Below are positions 22,547 to 33,113 of a DNA stretch of 64,000 nucleotides, piece by piece. How positions within the stretch are numbered: position 1 is the first letter of the stretch; each line of letters begins with the position of its first letter. The translations under genes were made by a program, and so were the position numbers. The stretch lies in contig NC_035436.2 in the NCBI RefSeq assembly GCF_002127325.2, positions 81,341,716 to 81,405,715 on the forward strand, read 5' to 3'. The notes beneath the pieces are model-generated. The model was not told where the DNA came from, searched no databases, and saw nothing but the letters and a program-made list of their open reading frames with translations. The stretch comes from Helianthus annuus (lineage: Eukaryota; Streptophyta; Magnoliopsida; Asterales; Asteraceae).

Positions 22547-23300
22547 ATTAGATCAAACTTGAAACAAACAACTATAAGCCTTTGAAATATGCGGATGAGG
22601 TATTTTTTAAATGTGCGAATGAACAAAGACTCTTAGACTCATGTATATGTAATGATCTGAGTTCTAGCGGATGAACAGATTCTGCGGGTGTGATATTTTT
22701 GGGTCCGCGCGAATGTATATGAGTCTGAGTCCGCGCGAGTCAACAAATAACAACGAATGAGCGGATGAACTAAGATCTTATTTTAGCGAATGGATAGGTT
22801 TATAATGAATCCAGACTTCGTGCAGATCAAGAAAAATCAGCGAATGAACAAAAGTAGTTGCGGATGAAGATCGGGGAGTGAACACTAGATTCTGTTATCA
22901 GCGAATGGACCTTCTATCAGTGAATGAACTTTTTTCAAGCAGATAAACCTGTAGTTGATTCGTTATACACAATTCCTGATCTTGTTCCTTGAATGCTGTG
23001 ACAATCCTGAATGTCGATGAAGATTGATGCAGATTTGTATGAATTCAACAATGCAAGTTGAAACCTAATATGTGCAGAATTATGAGACTCGAATCTGTTC
23101 AAATCAAAACATGTATCAGATCCATATGTACCAGATCTGTATCAGATAGAACAGTGCAGATCGACTCAAACCATCCCAGATCTGTAACTGTTGATTCGTA
23201 TGAATTCTTGATATGCTGATTCGTTCAATTTTGTTGGTCCTTGATTCGTGATAACAAACCTATTGATTTGCTGATTTCTGATTAACACCTGGATACATAC
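22547..23300 (-). repeat. Cop-1 leader, gag-proximal half: motif array
   Basis: Over about 0.75 kb the plus strand repeatedly carries GCGAATGAAC, GCGGATGAAC and GCGCGAATG. Towards 23100-23290 the motif shifts to GATTCGTATGAAT-like copies. On the sense strand the core reads GTTCATTCGC. Spacers are irregular. Gy-3 was inserted here (TSD AAATT at 23301-23305 and 36734-36738), so the array continues at 36739. Confidence 0.75.
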
Positions 23301-23305
23301 AAATT

Positions 23306-26300
23306 AGTAACACCTTGCTAAATCATGTCCAATATAATAAAGACACGTGTCATGAACTTTAAACGTGTAACAAATTGATTTCGAGGGACTAAAGTTGACA
23401 AACGAAGATAGTATGTATGTGAAAGGATTCAAAGTGTCAATATTTGAAAAATTTTTCCTTTTAACAACCCTACACGATATTTATACTCTTAAACGAATGG
23501 ATTGTGAAACGTATGAAGCCGTTCATGAAAGAAAGTGAAAGTTTACAAGACGCGAGGGTTAAATGTGTCAACATGTTAAATTACTACCTCTGAGTGACCT
23601 TTTAACGAACCCAGGGCTTTGTAACGATTAATTATACTCTCAAGAATAAGTGACACAAATTTCACGAGGTTTCGATATCATTTGATATAAATACGTTAAC
23701 TTTTGTAAATAAAGGGTTAAAAGCGTCAACAAAGCAAAACTAGTGTTTTCAGTTAACGTTTAACGAAACCGAACCTAACGATGTTTGGTTATATCCTAAG
23801 GATCATCAAAATATAAACTTTATGGGTTAAAAGTGCTAAAAATTGAAGTTATGAGGTTTTAAAGGTCCAGGGGTTAAATCTGCCAAGTTTGAAACTTGTT
23901 TTGCGGGTCACAATACGGGTGGCGTCGCGCCACACCTCCACACCTCTATCGTCGCGTGACGCGACAACCTAAAATGGGCAGAAACCATGCACAGGTGCAG
24001 GTTCTGCCATTTCTTCAGCATTGCATGCTTAAACTCGATACTAGGGACTATTTGCTGGTATTCAAAACCACTTGGGACACCTGTAACCATCAGAGAACAA
24101 CACTAGACACCTGGATTGATTAGGAGAGGTTCACAATTGCTATAAATAGGTGCATTTGGGGCTGCATTCTCACTTGCACTTCAAAAATTCTCATATTCTC
24201 AATTTCTAAAGCTCTCAATTGATCTCTAAAGCATCCTGGATATCTAGGAAGCTTTCTCAAGTCTAATTTTCGTGCTAAGGACTCTTGTAAGTGTTCTTAG
24301 CTTCTATAGTTAAGGTTTTATTAGCTTAATGACCGAAAGTCAAAGAGATCGTAATTAAACTTTGACTTGGTGATTAATCACTAACGGTCCAGCCATTATT
24401 CGAATTGAAAGTGGCTATGTGTTGGTAATTAAGTAGGTGTTAAACCCTTAAAAGGGCACCTTCTAATTATCACGTTATCTCAGTCAATTGTCGGGTCAAA
24501 CTACTTAACAGAAAAGTCAAACGAGTCTGTTTTTACAAAATAAATCACAACTGATAATGTAGAAGCTATAAATTACATTTTATCACTTAAACAACTTGGT
24601 AAATAATATAAGAACATGTTTAGGCATGTTCAACCCGACAATTCTGAGTATTAGGCTCGGTTCGCAACCGAAAGTCGCAAAAGTAGACTTTTGCTTTGAC
24701 TTTCAGTTCTGACCCGAGTTAGCTTAGTTTAGTATGCCTTAGGGTTTCCTTGTGACCATATTATATGTAAGTATAACCCTCTGAGGTTATACAACATGGT
24801 CCCAGAGAAATCTGAATCATTTATATGTTTCCGTTAAATGCTTAAAAGTTGACCATTTTGCCCTTATGTTATAAAAACGAGATGTTTGAAAATGTGAGAG
24901 GACAAAAAAAATCTTTATTACTGATTTATAAGTGTGTCATAAAAATTTGACATCCGTTTCTGGTCTCAAATGAAAGTTATGCAAGATATCGTAAAACAAA
25001 AGCTTTTTGTTAAATAAATGGCATTTTCAGCTTAAATCATATTTAAACCTAATTTTGGCACCAAACTTCCTACCAACTGTTAAGATATAATATTTAGGGA
25101 TTTTTGGAATTTTTTGTCAAATTTTATATTGACCATAGCCTAGAGTTCTAGCATAAGTTCGGTAATTGACGATAATGCCCTTTTCGTTAATAAAATGAGT
25201 TTTACATATCATTTAGATACCAAACCTTTTCCTACTGATTTTATATATTAAATGAAATATTTCAAACAGTGAAGACTAATCAAATTCTCAGATTTCCTTA
25301 AACATATCAAATATCGTCCAATATCGACTTTTATGCGAATTAGGTGCATACTATGGTTTAAAACCATATTTAGCACCTAAGACTTGTTACCTACTGATTT
25401 TAAAAATAAATTTTTATACTTTAACAGTAAGTATAAGTCTTGACCTCAGATTTCCAAATTTAACCTTGAAAGCATATGTGAAATGACCAAAATGCCCCTA
25501 CGGTGCATAGTTTGGCCATTAATGATTAAACACACATATGTATGATATCTTGCTGATATAACAACATAAAATAAATAATCTTACAGAATGTTTTTAGACC
25601 AGAACCTCAGTTTATGTTTAAATCTCTTTGATAAACTTCAAAATGACCAAAATACCCTTTCTGGACTTAAATTGGTCTTAAATACATTGAGGCATAATTG
25701 TTGATATCCTACTGATATCACAACATATTGTTCAGCATAATAACTATTGGAACTTGTATATGACTCATTCGGTTCCCCGTTATGCATATACGCGTTCGGT
25801 ACGATTTATGTAACTAGTTTGCATGAATTAACCGAAACGGGTCAAACATTATCACTTTTACTTCAAAATCCAGAATGTATTTAGTTTACCCATTTTATAT
25901 AAGTCTTCATACTTGCTGGGTCTAAATCACATTATAAAAGATTTTATGCCTTGTGCATCCAAACCAATTTTATAAATACTTTTCAAAAGAGTCAGTTACT
26001 TGTATTTACCAGTGTAAACTGACGTATTTTTCAAAAAGATTAAGTGCAGGTACTACGCATAATGGGCTGGAAACTCCTGAGTATTAATTAAAGAGTCTTG
26101 CAAGCTTTTAATACTTAAAGTCTGTTGAACAATATTTACTTTCTGTTTTAGATCCGCCTGTGGATCCACTTACAACCGTTGTTTAATATTTTATTACACT
26201 TTCAATTCGGTTTGTATTATTACTTTAGACTTCCGCTGTGCATTAAACGATTATTATTTGACTATGATGATATCAACTACATCACGATACTCCCCACCAG

Positions 26301-26337
26301 GCCCACCAGTAATACGTGGAAATATCGGGGTGTGACA
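23306..26337 (+). repeat. Gy-3 5' LTR (3032 bp, internally deleted)
   Basis: It starts AGTAACACC (the first T of TG is mutated; the 3' LTR has TGTAACACC) and ends GGGGTGTGACA. It lacks about 0.6 kb present in the 3' LTR at roughly 35730-36330; the breakpoint is near 25932, between AAATCACAT and TATAAAAG. Short open frames here, such as 23896-24123 and 26179-26361, are not supported as genes. Confidence 0.9.
23931..24148 (+). promoter_or_regulatory. Gy-3 5' LTR promoter: GC palindromes and TATA box
   Basis: TATAAATA is at 24141-24148. Upstream by 176-190 bp is the perfect palindrome GTCGCGTGACGCGAC (23951-23965; 7-bp arms around G), and just before it GGCGTCGCGCC (23931-23941). The 3' LTR keeps the TATA box (33949-33956), but its palindromes have decayed. 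Transcription is expected to start about 30 bp after the TATA box. Confidence 0.6.
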
Positions 26338-26340
26338 TGT

Positions 26341-26353
26341 TGGTATCAGAGCC
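26341..26353 (+). promoter_or_regulatory. Gy-3 primer-binding site
   Basis: TGGTATCAGAGCC lies three bases after the 5' LTR end, complementary to initiator Met tRNA. Like Gy-2, it has a 3-nt spacer. Confidence 0.9.
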
Positions 26354-26473
26354 AACATTGAGGGAATTAAACACTAGCCTTTTGTGTTTAATCTCAATGA
26401 CACAGTTTGCACATTCCTTGACTTCCGAGTCTAGGCAAAGGACTTAGGATTAATCCTAATCTTAATTGTTTTT

Positions 26474-27691
26474 TTGTCTTTTGTTAGAGGCCGAGGTGGA
26501 AGAGGAAAAGCCACAATTTTGACTAGAAACGACCATGAAGTCGGACCATCTCACCGGCGTACACCATCAGCAACACTAAGCTCTAGTCCTCACGAAGACT
26601 GGAAAACCTATTTGGAGCCCGCGAGACGCTCAGTCTCACTCAGTTCCTCACCGTCCTACCACCATTCGTTCGGGCCACATCAAGATGAGGAGCCTCATGA
26701 TTCACATCATTCTTTTATCCCGTTGCAGCGTTCGGGTTCTCACAGTTCCTTCCAGAACCTGACACCTTATTTTCAAAGCCGGTTCAACCTGATGAACCAG
26801 ATACAAGAACCAGAGGGTCCAAACCCTTTGGGACCGGCTGATCATTACCCTAAAATCCAAAACATGGATGTGGACGAAGATCTAGATCCTGAGATGCCGC
26901 CATCTGGGACGACGACGCATCCCATTGAAATATCTAGCGGATCATCCTTCCATGGTTTGCCTTACAGGGGCCTTGATATTTGGGCCGAAAGATAGGCTTC
27001 GTACAAATGGGAGTATACTCCCCCTCACCGCAACTCACCACCACACCAATAGGTCCCTTCTGAGGACTCGCATTTTCAGGCGGTCACGCCACCGCCACCG
27101 TCACCGCCAGAACAGCAACTGCCTCCAGAACCACCGAGGCGAAGAAGAGGTGCACGGATGTCCGTGCGTGGGGGTTTCCATTTCAGCATCCCCCAACACT
27201 CCAACAACAGCAACTACCCGCCGCTGTATGAAGACCCGCAAATGGGTGGGCCTTCAAACCCAGTTTTTGAAGTCGACTCTGCACCAGTCGAACCAGCACC
27301 ACAAATGGGTTATGATAACCCAATTCCTTCTTACCCAGGTGTAGCTGGGTACAACCCGTTCGAGCAGCAAGCTTATTCGGGTTATAATTACAACAATGCC
27401 CCTGCCGTTGACCCGTACCTCGAGGCAGCAAACTACAATGTTCTCTACCCTGGACCCTTTCTAGCTACGTACCCAACTGGGTACCCCGCATATGGGTATC
27501 AATACCCACCGCCTCCTCAACCTCAACAGCAGCAGCCGCCCCAGACACCACAAATCCAACCATCGCAGCAGCAAGAAATCCTCCAGAGGTTGCACGAGGT
27601 GGAACAAAGGGTAGACGAGGAGCGTAGGAGCCGCCGCGGTCTACTAAAGGGTTTGGCAAATCTTATTAAGGAGAAGAAGAGGGATTATTAG
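26474..27691 (+). pseudogene. Accessory ORF of Gy-3 between primer site and gag (unknown function)
   Basis: One reading frame runs from about 26474 to the stop at 27691, broken only by TAG codons at 26993-26995 and 27050-27052. Without them it would be about 405 residues. The N-terminus is basic and Gly-rich (RGRGGRGK), then Ser/His/Pro-rich with a HPIEIS-SGSSFHG segment. The centre is Pro-rich with an RRRRGAR patch, followed by Pro/Tyr/Gln-rich repeats. The last 45 residues look like a coiled coil (EILQRLHEVEQRVDEE) ending in a basic tail. No ATG begins the frame; TTTTGTTAG directly precedes the conserved RGRGG segment, so the start was lost or supplied by splicing. I recall similar unnamed ORFs in Asteraceae elements. 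It is not gag, env or chromodomain. Nuclear, RNA or Gag contact would be a guess. Confidence 0.7.
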
Positions 27692-28531
27692 AAATCCTTA
27701 TTTATTGTTTTGTAATTTCATTTTCAATTAAGTCCCTACGTGGACATTTTATTTATGTATTTGGTCCCTGCGTGGACTTGTCTTTTCTTATTTTAGTCCC
27801 TGCGTGGACAATGTTATTTCTTTAAAAGACCCGTTTAGGGCATTATTGTAATTCATAGGTTTTTATTTATGAAATTTCCTTTATGAAATTACAAGTTGGC
27901 ATTAAACATAAATATATACATATATCGTAAACCAAAATGTTAATTCAGTTTTTTAATTGATCTGCCAATTAATATTAAAAGAAAATCTTAAAGGTATAAC
28001 CTAGCCCATATATCATTTTAGACATGGCCGTGATGGTAAAACTTTTTTAAGATTCGAATCTTTGTTAACATCTGAAAACATGTTAGCACTCCTGGCAAAT
28101 GTGATTCGATAAAATCACACTAGTCATCCTTATATTGGATTTTTCCAATTCCTTATTCTTACCTGATAATTTAAACATCCATTAGTAATGAAGTGCCTAC
28201 GGGCCATATTTACAAATGACAGTGTAGTTTGTGACTTCCTGTCAAGAAAGGGTAATGAACTATGTTCAAACCTTAATGCCTCGATCCTATGAGATTATGG
28301 CTTATAATTTAAAACTGTCCTTGTGACAGGGCCTTTTGTGCCACTATAATATCCTAAATGATATATAACTGGGATAAATTATTATAATTTTTTTTAAAAT
28401 AAACATGACTAACAAATTAACCAAATATGGTTTATATTTACCATGGTTAATGAATCATCGAAAATGATGATTCCATAATAAACCTCTGAACAAACTATTG
28501 TCAAATTGTTTTATAGCAATCAAGCTTCAGC
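27692..28531 (+). other. Gy-3 spacer between accessory ORF and gag, with three 32-bp repeats
   Basis: 840 bp without a supported gene. Near its start GTCCCTRCGTGGAC occurs three times at a 32-bp period (27731-27745, 27763-27777, 27795-27809), separated by AT-rich spacers. The remainder is AT-rich and featureless to me. The spacer could hold an internal promoter or translation signal for gag, but nothing shows it directly. Confidence 0.6.
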
Positions 28532-29606
28532 ATGTCTGAATTAGAAGAGGTTAATAGTCATCCAAGAGAGAGAAATGATACCACAAGGATAAATGTAGCT
28601 GGTGCAGATCTTCAAGCATCGATAGACAATGCTGTTACTAGAGCCATTGACCGGCAGTTCAAAGAACCAAGTAATACTCTCACAAAGACTCAAACAGTGG
28701 CTCATAGTAAGCCTTCTGAAACGCATGAGTCAAACAAAGATAATTCTCGACACTCGTCGAATCAGAAGAGTATACCATCGAACTAAATTGTGCTTAATCA
28801 GGAGTCACGTGTTAAGACCTGCTCTTACAAATACTTCGTCTCTTGTAAGCCAAGGGACTTTACAGGAGAAAAAGGAGCCATTGACTGTATGACATGGCTC
28901 GATGAGATGGATACTGTAGTTGATATCAGTGGTTGTGCGGAACAGGATATTGTGAAGTTTGTTTCACAATCATTTAAAGGTGAAGCTTTGGCTTGGTGGA
29001 GGTCGTTAATCCAAGCCACAGGGAAGATCCCGTTGTATAACTTGTTTTGGGATCAATTTGTTGCACTGATCAAGGAAAATTTCTGTCCTCAGCATGAGGT
29101 AGAGAAAATCGAGACTGACTTCTTGACTCTGGTCATGAAGAATTTGGATTGTCAGACGTATGTTACAAGCTTCAACACCATGTCCTGATTGGTTCCTTAT
29201 TTGGTCACACCGGAACCAAAGCGCATAGCATGTTTTATTGGAGGCCTAGCTCCAGAGATCAAGGGAAATGTGAAAGCATCCAGACCTACCACATACAAGT
29301 CAGTGGTGGATCCGTCTCTATCTCTCACACTCGATGCAGTCAGAAATAAATCTGCCAAAGCTTCTGAGGAAGGAAAACGAAAACGGGAGGATGAGAGTTC
29401 TCATCGCTCCGACAAGAAATTAAAAGGGGAACTCAGATCATAGGAGAAGTTCTAGGTTTAAAAAGGATACCCAACAGACAGGTGAGAAGCCTAAATGTAA
29501 AACCTGCTAGAAGCACCATTTTGGGAAGTCCAGGTTCGAATCGAAATCATAATCGCAATCTCAGCCTAAAGTTTGTGGGATCTGCAAGTCCAAGGAGCAT
29601 AGAACT
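28532..29606 (+). pseudogene. Gy-3 gag
   Basis: The start ATG at 28532 gives MSELEEVNSHPRERND. The same frame continues through TAA at 28784-28786 and TGA at 29186-29188 to 29443. It has the gag core (DFTGEKGAIDCMTWLDEMD, then EALAWWRSLIQ and FCPQHEVEKIETDF). After 29443 the sequence is frameshifted into a Lys-rich, Cys-rich region (KPKCKTC near 29490, [15 protein letters not shown] near 29575). The final zinc knuckle [14 protein letters not shown] is in the next ORF, residues 11-24. Three stops and one frameshift make it a pseudogene. Confidence 0.85.
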
Positions 29607-31421
29607 TTGGATTGTAAGAAAATTAAGGATGCAACCTGTTATGGTTGCAACGAGAAGGGGCACATAAGGACTAATTGCCCTAAGAACCCAAAGAAGCCTA
29701 AAGAGGCTAAGAAGACTAATGCTCGAGTCTTCCAGATGAATGCGCAGGAAGCGGTACATTATGATAATGTTATAACATGTACTTTCCTTATCAATGATGT
29801 TTATGCTAGAGTTTTGTTTGATTCGGGTGCAAATAATTCTTTTGTAGACAATAAATTTTGTAAACTGTTAAATCTGTCTGTTAAAACTCTAAGCATAAAA
29901 TATGAGGTAGAATTGGCCGATGGTACCATAGAGACTGCTTTAACAGTTTTAGATGGATGTTTTATATCCATTAGGAATCACTCTTTTCCGCTATCTTTGC
30001 TTCCGTTGAAATTGGCAGGATTCGACATAGTGATAGGCATGGATTGGTTGTCTCGTAACCAAGCCCATATCGTATGTGATAAAAAGCAAGTGGTTATCAA
30101 GACTCCTTATGGTGAGCCATTAACAATTCAGGGAGATCCGCAGTACGGATTGCCTAAACAAGTGTCTATGCTTAAAGCATCAAAGTGTTTGAAGAAAGGT
30201 TGTGTCATTTACATGGCACAGGTGACTATAGACGAGCCAAAGCCTAAGATTGAAGAAATTCCTGTTATTTCTAAATATTCAGATGTTTTTCCTGAGGAAT
30301 TACCTGGTTTACCTCTAGACAGGCAAGTGGAATTCAGGATCGATATCATTCCTGGAGCAGCACCAGTTGCAAGAGCACCCTATCGGTTGGCACCAACTGA
30401 GATGAAAGAATTGAGAACACAATTGGATGATTTGTTAGAGAAGGGTTTTATTCAACCTAGCCCGTCCCCTTGGGAAGCGCCTATTCTATTTGTGAAGAAG
30501 AAGGATGGATCAATGCGTTTATGCATTGATTATCGCGAGCTGAACAAAGTTACAATCAAGAACTATTATCCATTACCTAGGATCGACGATCTGTTCGATC
30601 AACTTCAAGGGGCAAGTTACTTTTCAAAGATCGATTTGAGGTCGGGATACCATCAGCTGAAGGTCAGAACCGAAGACGTGCATAAGACTGCATTCAGGAC
30701 TCGATATGGCCACTACGAGTTCTTAGTGATGCCTTCCGGGCTCAGTAATGCACCTGCAGCATTCATGGATCTCATGAATCACGTTTGCAAGCCATATCTA
30801 GACAAGTTTGTCATTGTTTTTATTGATGACATACTTATTTACTCGAAGAATCAAGCCGATCATGAAAAACATCTCCGATGTATTCTTGAACTTCTGCAAC
30901 AAGAGAAGCTTTACACAAAGTTCTCTAAATGAGAATTCTGGCTCCGAGAAGTTCAATTTCTTGGACATGTAGTGAGTGAGCGTGGTATCCAGGTGTATCC
31001 CGCTAAGATTGAAGCAATTATGAATTGGCAAGCACCAAAAACACCTACAGAGATTCACAGCTTTTTGGGTCTAGCAGGATACTACAGGCGTTTCATTGAA
31101 AACTTTTCTAGGATTGCTGCACCTCTAACTTCGTTAACTCGAAAGAATGTAAAGATTGACTGGGGTCCCAAGCAACAAGAATCTTTTGAGATCCTCAAGC
31201 AGAAGTTGAGCAATGCCCCTATGTTGACATTGCCAGAAGGGATTGAAGAGTTTGTTGTGTACTGCGACGCATCGCACGCCGGTATGGGTTGTGTACTCAT
31301 GCAGAGAGGCAAAGTAATTGCCTCTGCTTCACGTCAATTAAAGGTGCACGAAAAGAACTACACCACCCATGATTTGGAATTGGGTGTCGTTGTTTGCACT
31401 AAAACTTTGGAGGCATTTTAA
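29607..31421 (+). pseudogene. Gy-3 protease and reverse transcriptase, start of RNase H
   Basis: The open frame 29607-30932 (441 codons) carries the zinc knuckle (residues 11-24), the protease site DSGAN (72-76) with the later [14 protein letters not shown], and RT with [20 protein letters not shown] and catalytic [10 protein letters not shown] (F405, Asp 407-408). A TGA at 30930-30932 replaces Cys of the KCEFWL motif. The same frame then continues through [15 protein letters not shown] and RNase [15 protein letters not shown] to 31421, where a one-base shift occurs near 31400. Otherwise this is a typical Ty3 polyprotein. Confidence 0.9.
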
Positions 31422-33077
31422 ATATGGGACCAAGTGTATAATCAATTCAGATCATAAAAGCCTTCAACATCTATTTAATCAGAAGGATCTTAACATGAGG
31501 CAGCGTCGTTGGATGGAGACATTAAATGATTATGATTGCGAAATTCGCTACCATCCTGGCAAAGAAATGTTGTTGCTGATGCCTTGATCAGAAAGGAGAG
31601 GATTAAACCAATAAGAATCAACGCCAAGAGCATTAAACTTAGGAACAACTTGAATGAAAGACTGTTGACTGCTCAGAAGAAGCTATGTTGGAAGCTAACT
31701 TTCCGAATGAGAAGTTAGGCGTAACTGCAGATCAATTGTCTTATGACAAGGATGGAATTCTTAGATTAAATGGACGAATCTGGGTCCCTATCCACGGAAG
31801 ACTTAGAGACGTGATCCTTTAGGAAGCTCATAGTTCAAAATATTCAGTCCATCCAGGCAGTAATAAGATGTACCAAGATCTAAAGGTAAATTATTGGTGG
31901 ATAGGTTTGAAGAAGTCTATAGCCACTTATGTAGCTAAATGTCTGACTTGTGCATAAGTTAAAGCCGAGCATCAAAAAGCCGTCAGGTTTACTGCAACAG
32001 CCTGAACTTCCCACTTGGAAGTGGGAAATGGTAACTATGGATTTTATCACCAAGTTACCAAGGACGAAACACGGGAATGATACGATTTGGGTTATAGTCG
32101 ACAGGCTGACCAAGTCAGCTCACTTCTTAACTATTAAAGAAACACACAGCTCCGATAAGCTAGCTCAGCTGTACGTGGATGAGATAGTATCTCTCCACGG
32201 AGTGCCGGTATCTATTATCTCTGATAGAGATACTAGATGCACGTCTCATTTTTGGAAAAGCTTTCAGCAATCTTTAGGCACCCGTTTAAACTTCAGAACT
32301 GCTTATCATCCTCAGACATATGGCCAAAGCGAGCGTACAATTCAAACGCTTGAGGATATGCTCAGGGCTTGTGTTATTGATTTGGGTTGAAGTTGGGATG
32401 ACCATCTTCCTTTGATTGAATTTTCGTACAATAATAGTTATCATTTGAGTATCCAAGTCGCGCCTTTTGAGGCCTTGTACGGAAGGAAGTGCAGAACGCC
32501 AGTTTGTTGGGCGGAAGTTGGAAAAGCCCAACTGTTAGGACCTGATATAGTCCTCGAGACGACGGATAAGATTGTTCAAATCCGTGATTGTCTCAAAGCT
32601 GCCAGGGATAGGCAGAAAAGCTACGCGGATAAAAGGCGTAAACCTCTGAAATTCAAGGTGGGTGATAAAGTGCTACTCAAGGTGTCACCCTGGAAAGGGG
32701 TGATGTGTTTCGGCAAAAAGGGCAAGCTGAGCCCAAGATACATAGGACCATTCGAGATCATCGAATGTGTCAGAACTGTAGCCTACAAGCTAAATATACC
32801 TGAAGAGCTCAGTGGCATTCACAATGTATTCCACATCTGCAACTTAAAGAAATGTCTAGCCAATGAATTGCTACCAATGTCTCATAAGGACGTGCAGATT
32901 GACGAAAGCTTGAATTTTATCAAAAAACCTTTGTTGATCGAAGATCGACAGGTTAAAAAGTTTAGAAGAAAGAGTGTGCCGATTGTGAAAGTAAAATGGG
33001 ATGCCCGTAGAGGCCCAGAATACACGTGGGAGGTTGAATCCACGATGAAACAGAAATACCCTAATGTATTTCAATAA
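31369..33077 (+). pseudogene. Gy-3 RNase H end, integrase and chromodomain
   Basis: RNase H ends with [20 protein letters not shown]. Integrase has the zinc region ([15 protein letters not shown] to KCLTC, 31835-31955), the catalytic core (MDFITKLP near 32040, [12 protein letters not shown] near 32220, [14 protein letters not shown] near 32330), the GPY/F module [11 protein letters not shown] (near 32740) and a chromodomain ending [18 protein letters not shown] at 33077. Defects include frameshifts near 31575 and 31970, a TAG in place of Glu near 31820, a TAA in place of Gln near 31955, and a TGA near 32388. The last 221 codons (32412-33077) are open. Confidence 0.9.
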
Positions 33078-33100
33078 ATCTCGAGGTCGAGATTTCTTTT

Positions 33101-33113
33101 AAGGGGGTGAGGA
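33101..33113 (+). promoter_or_regulatory. Gy-3 polypurine tract
   Basis: AAGGGGGTGAGGA directly precedes the 3' LTR start TGTAACACC at 33114. It is the RNase H-resistant primer for plus-strand DNA synthesis. Confidence 0.88.

Noticed and set aside
26341..26353. tRNA gene fragment
   Set aside because: The short tRNA-iMet-complementary stretch is a primer-binding site next to an LTR; no cloverleaf follows. The same holds for the other primer sites.
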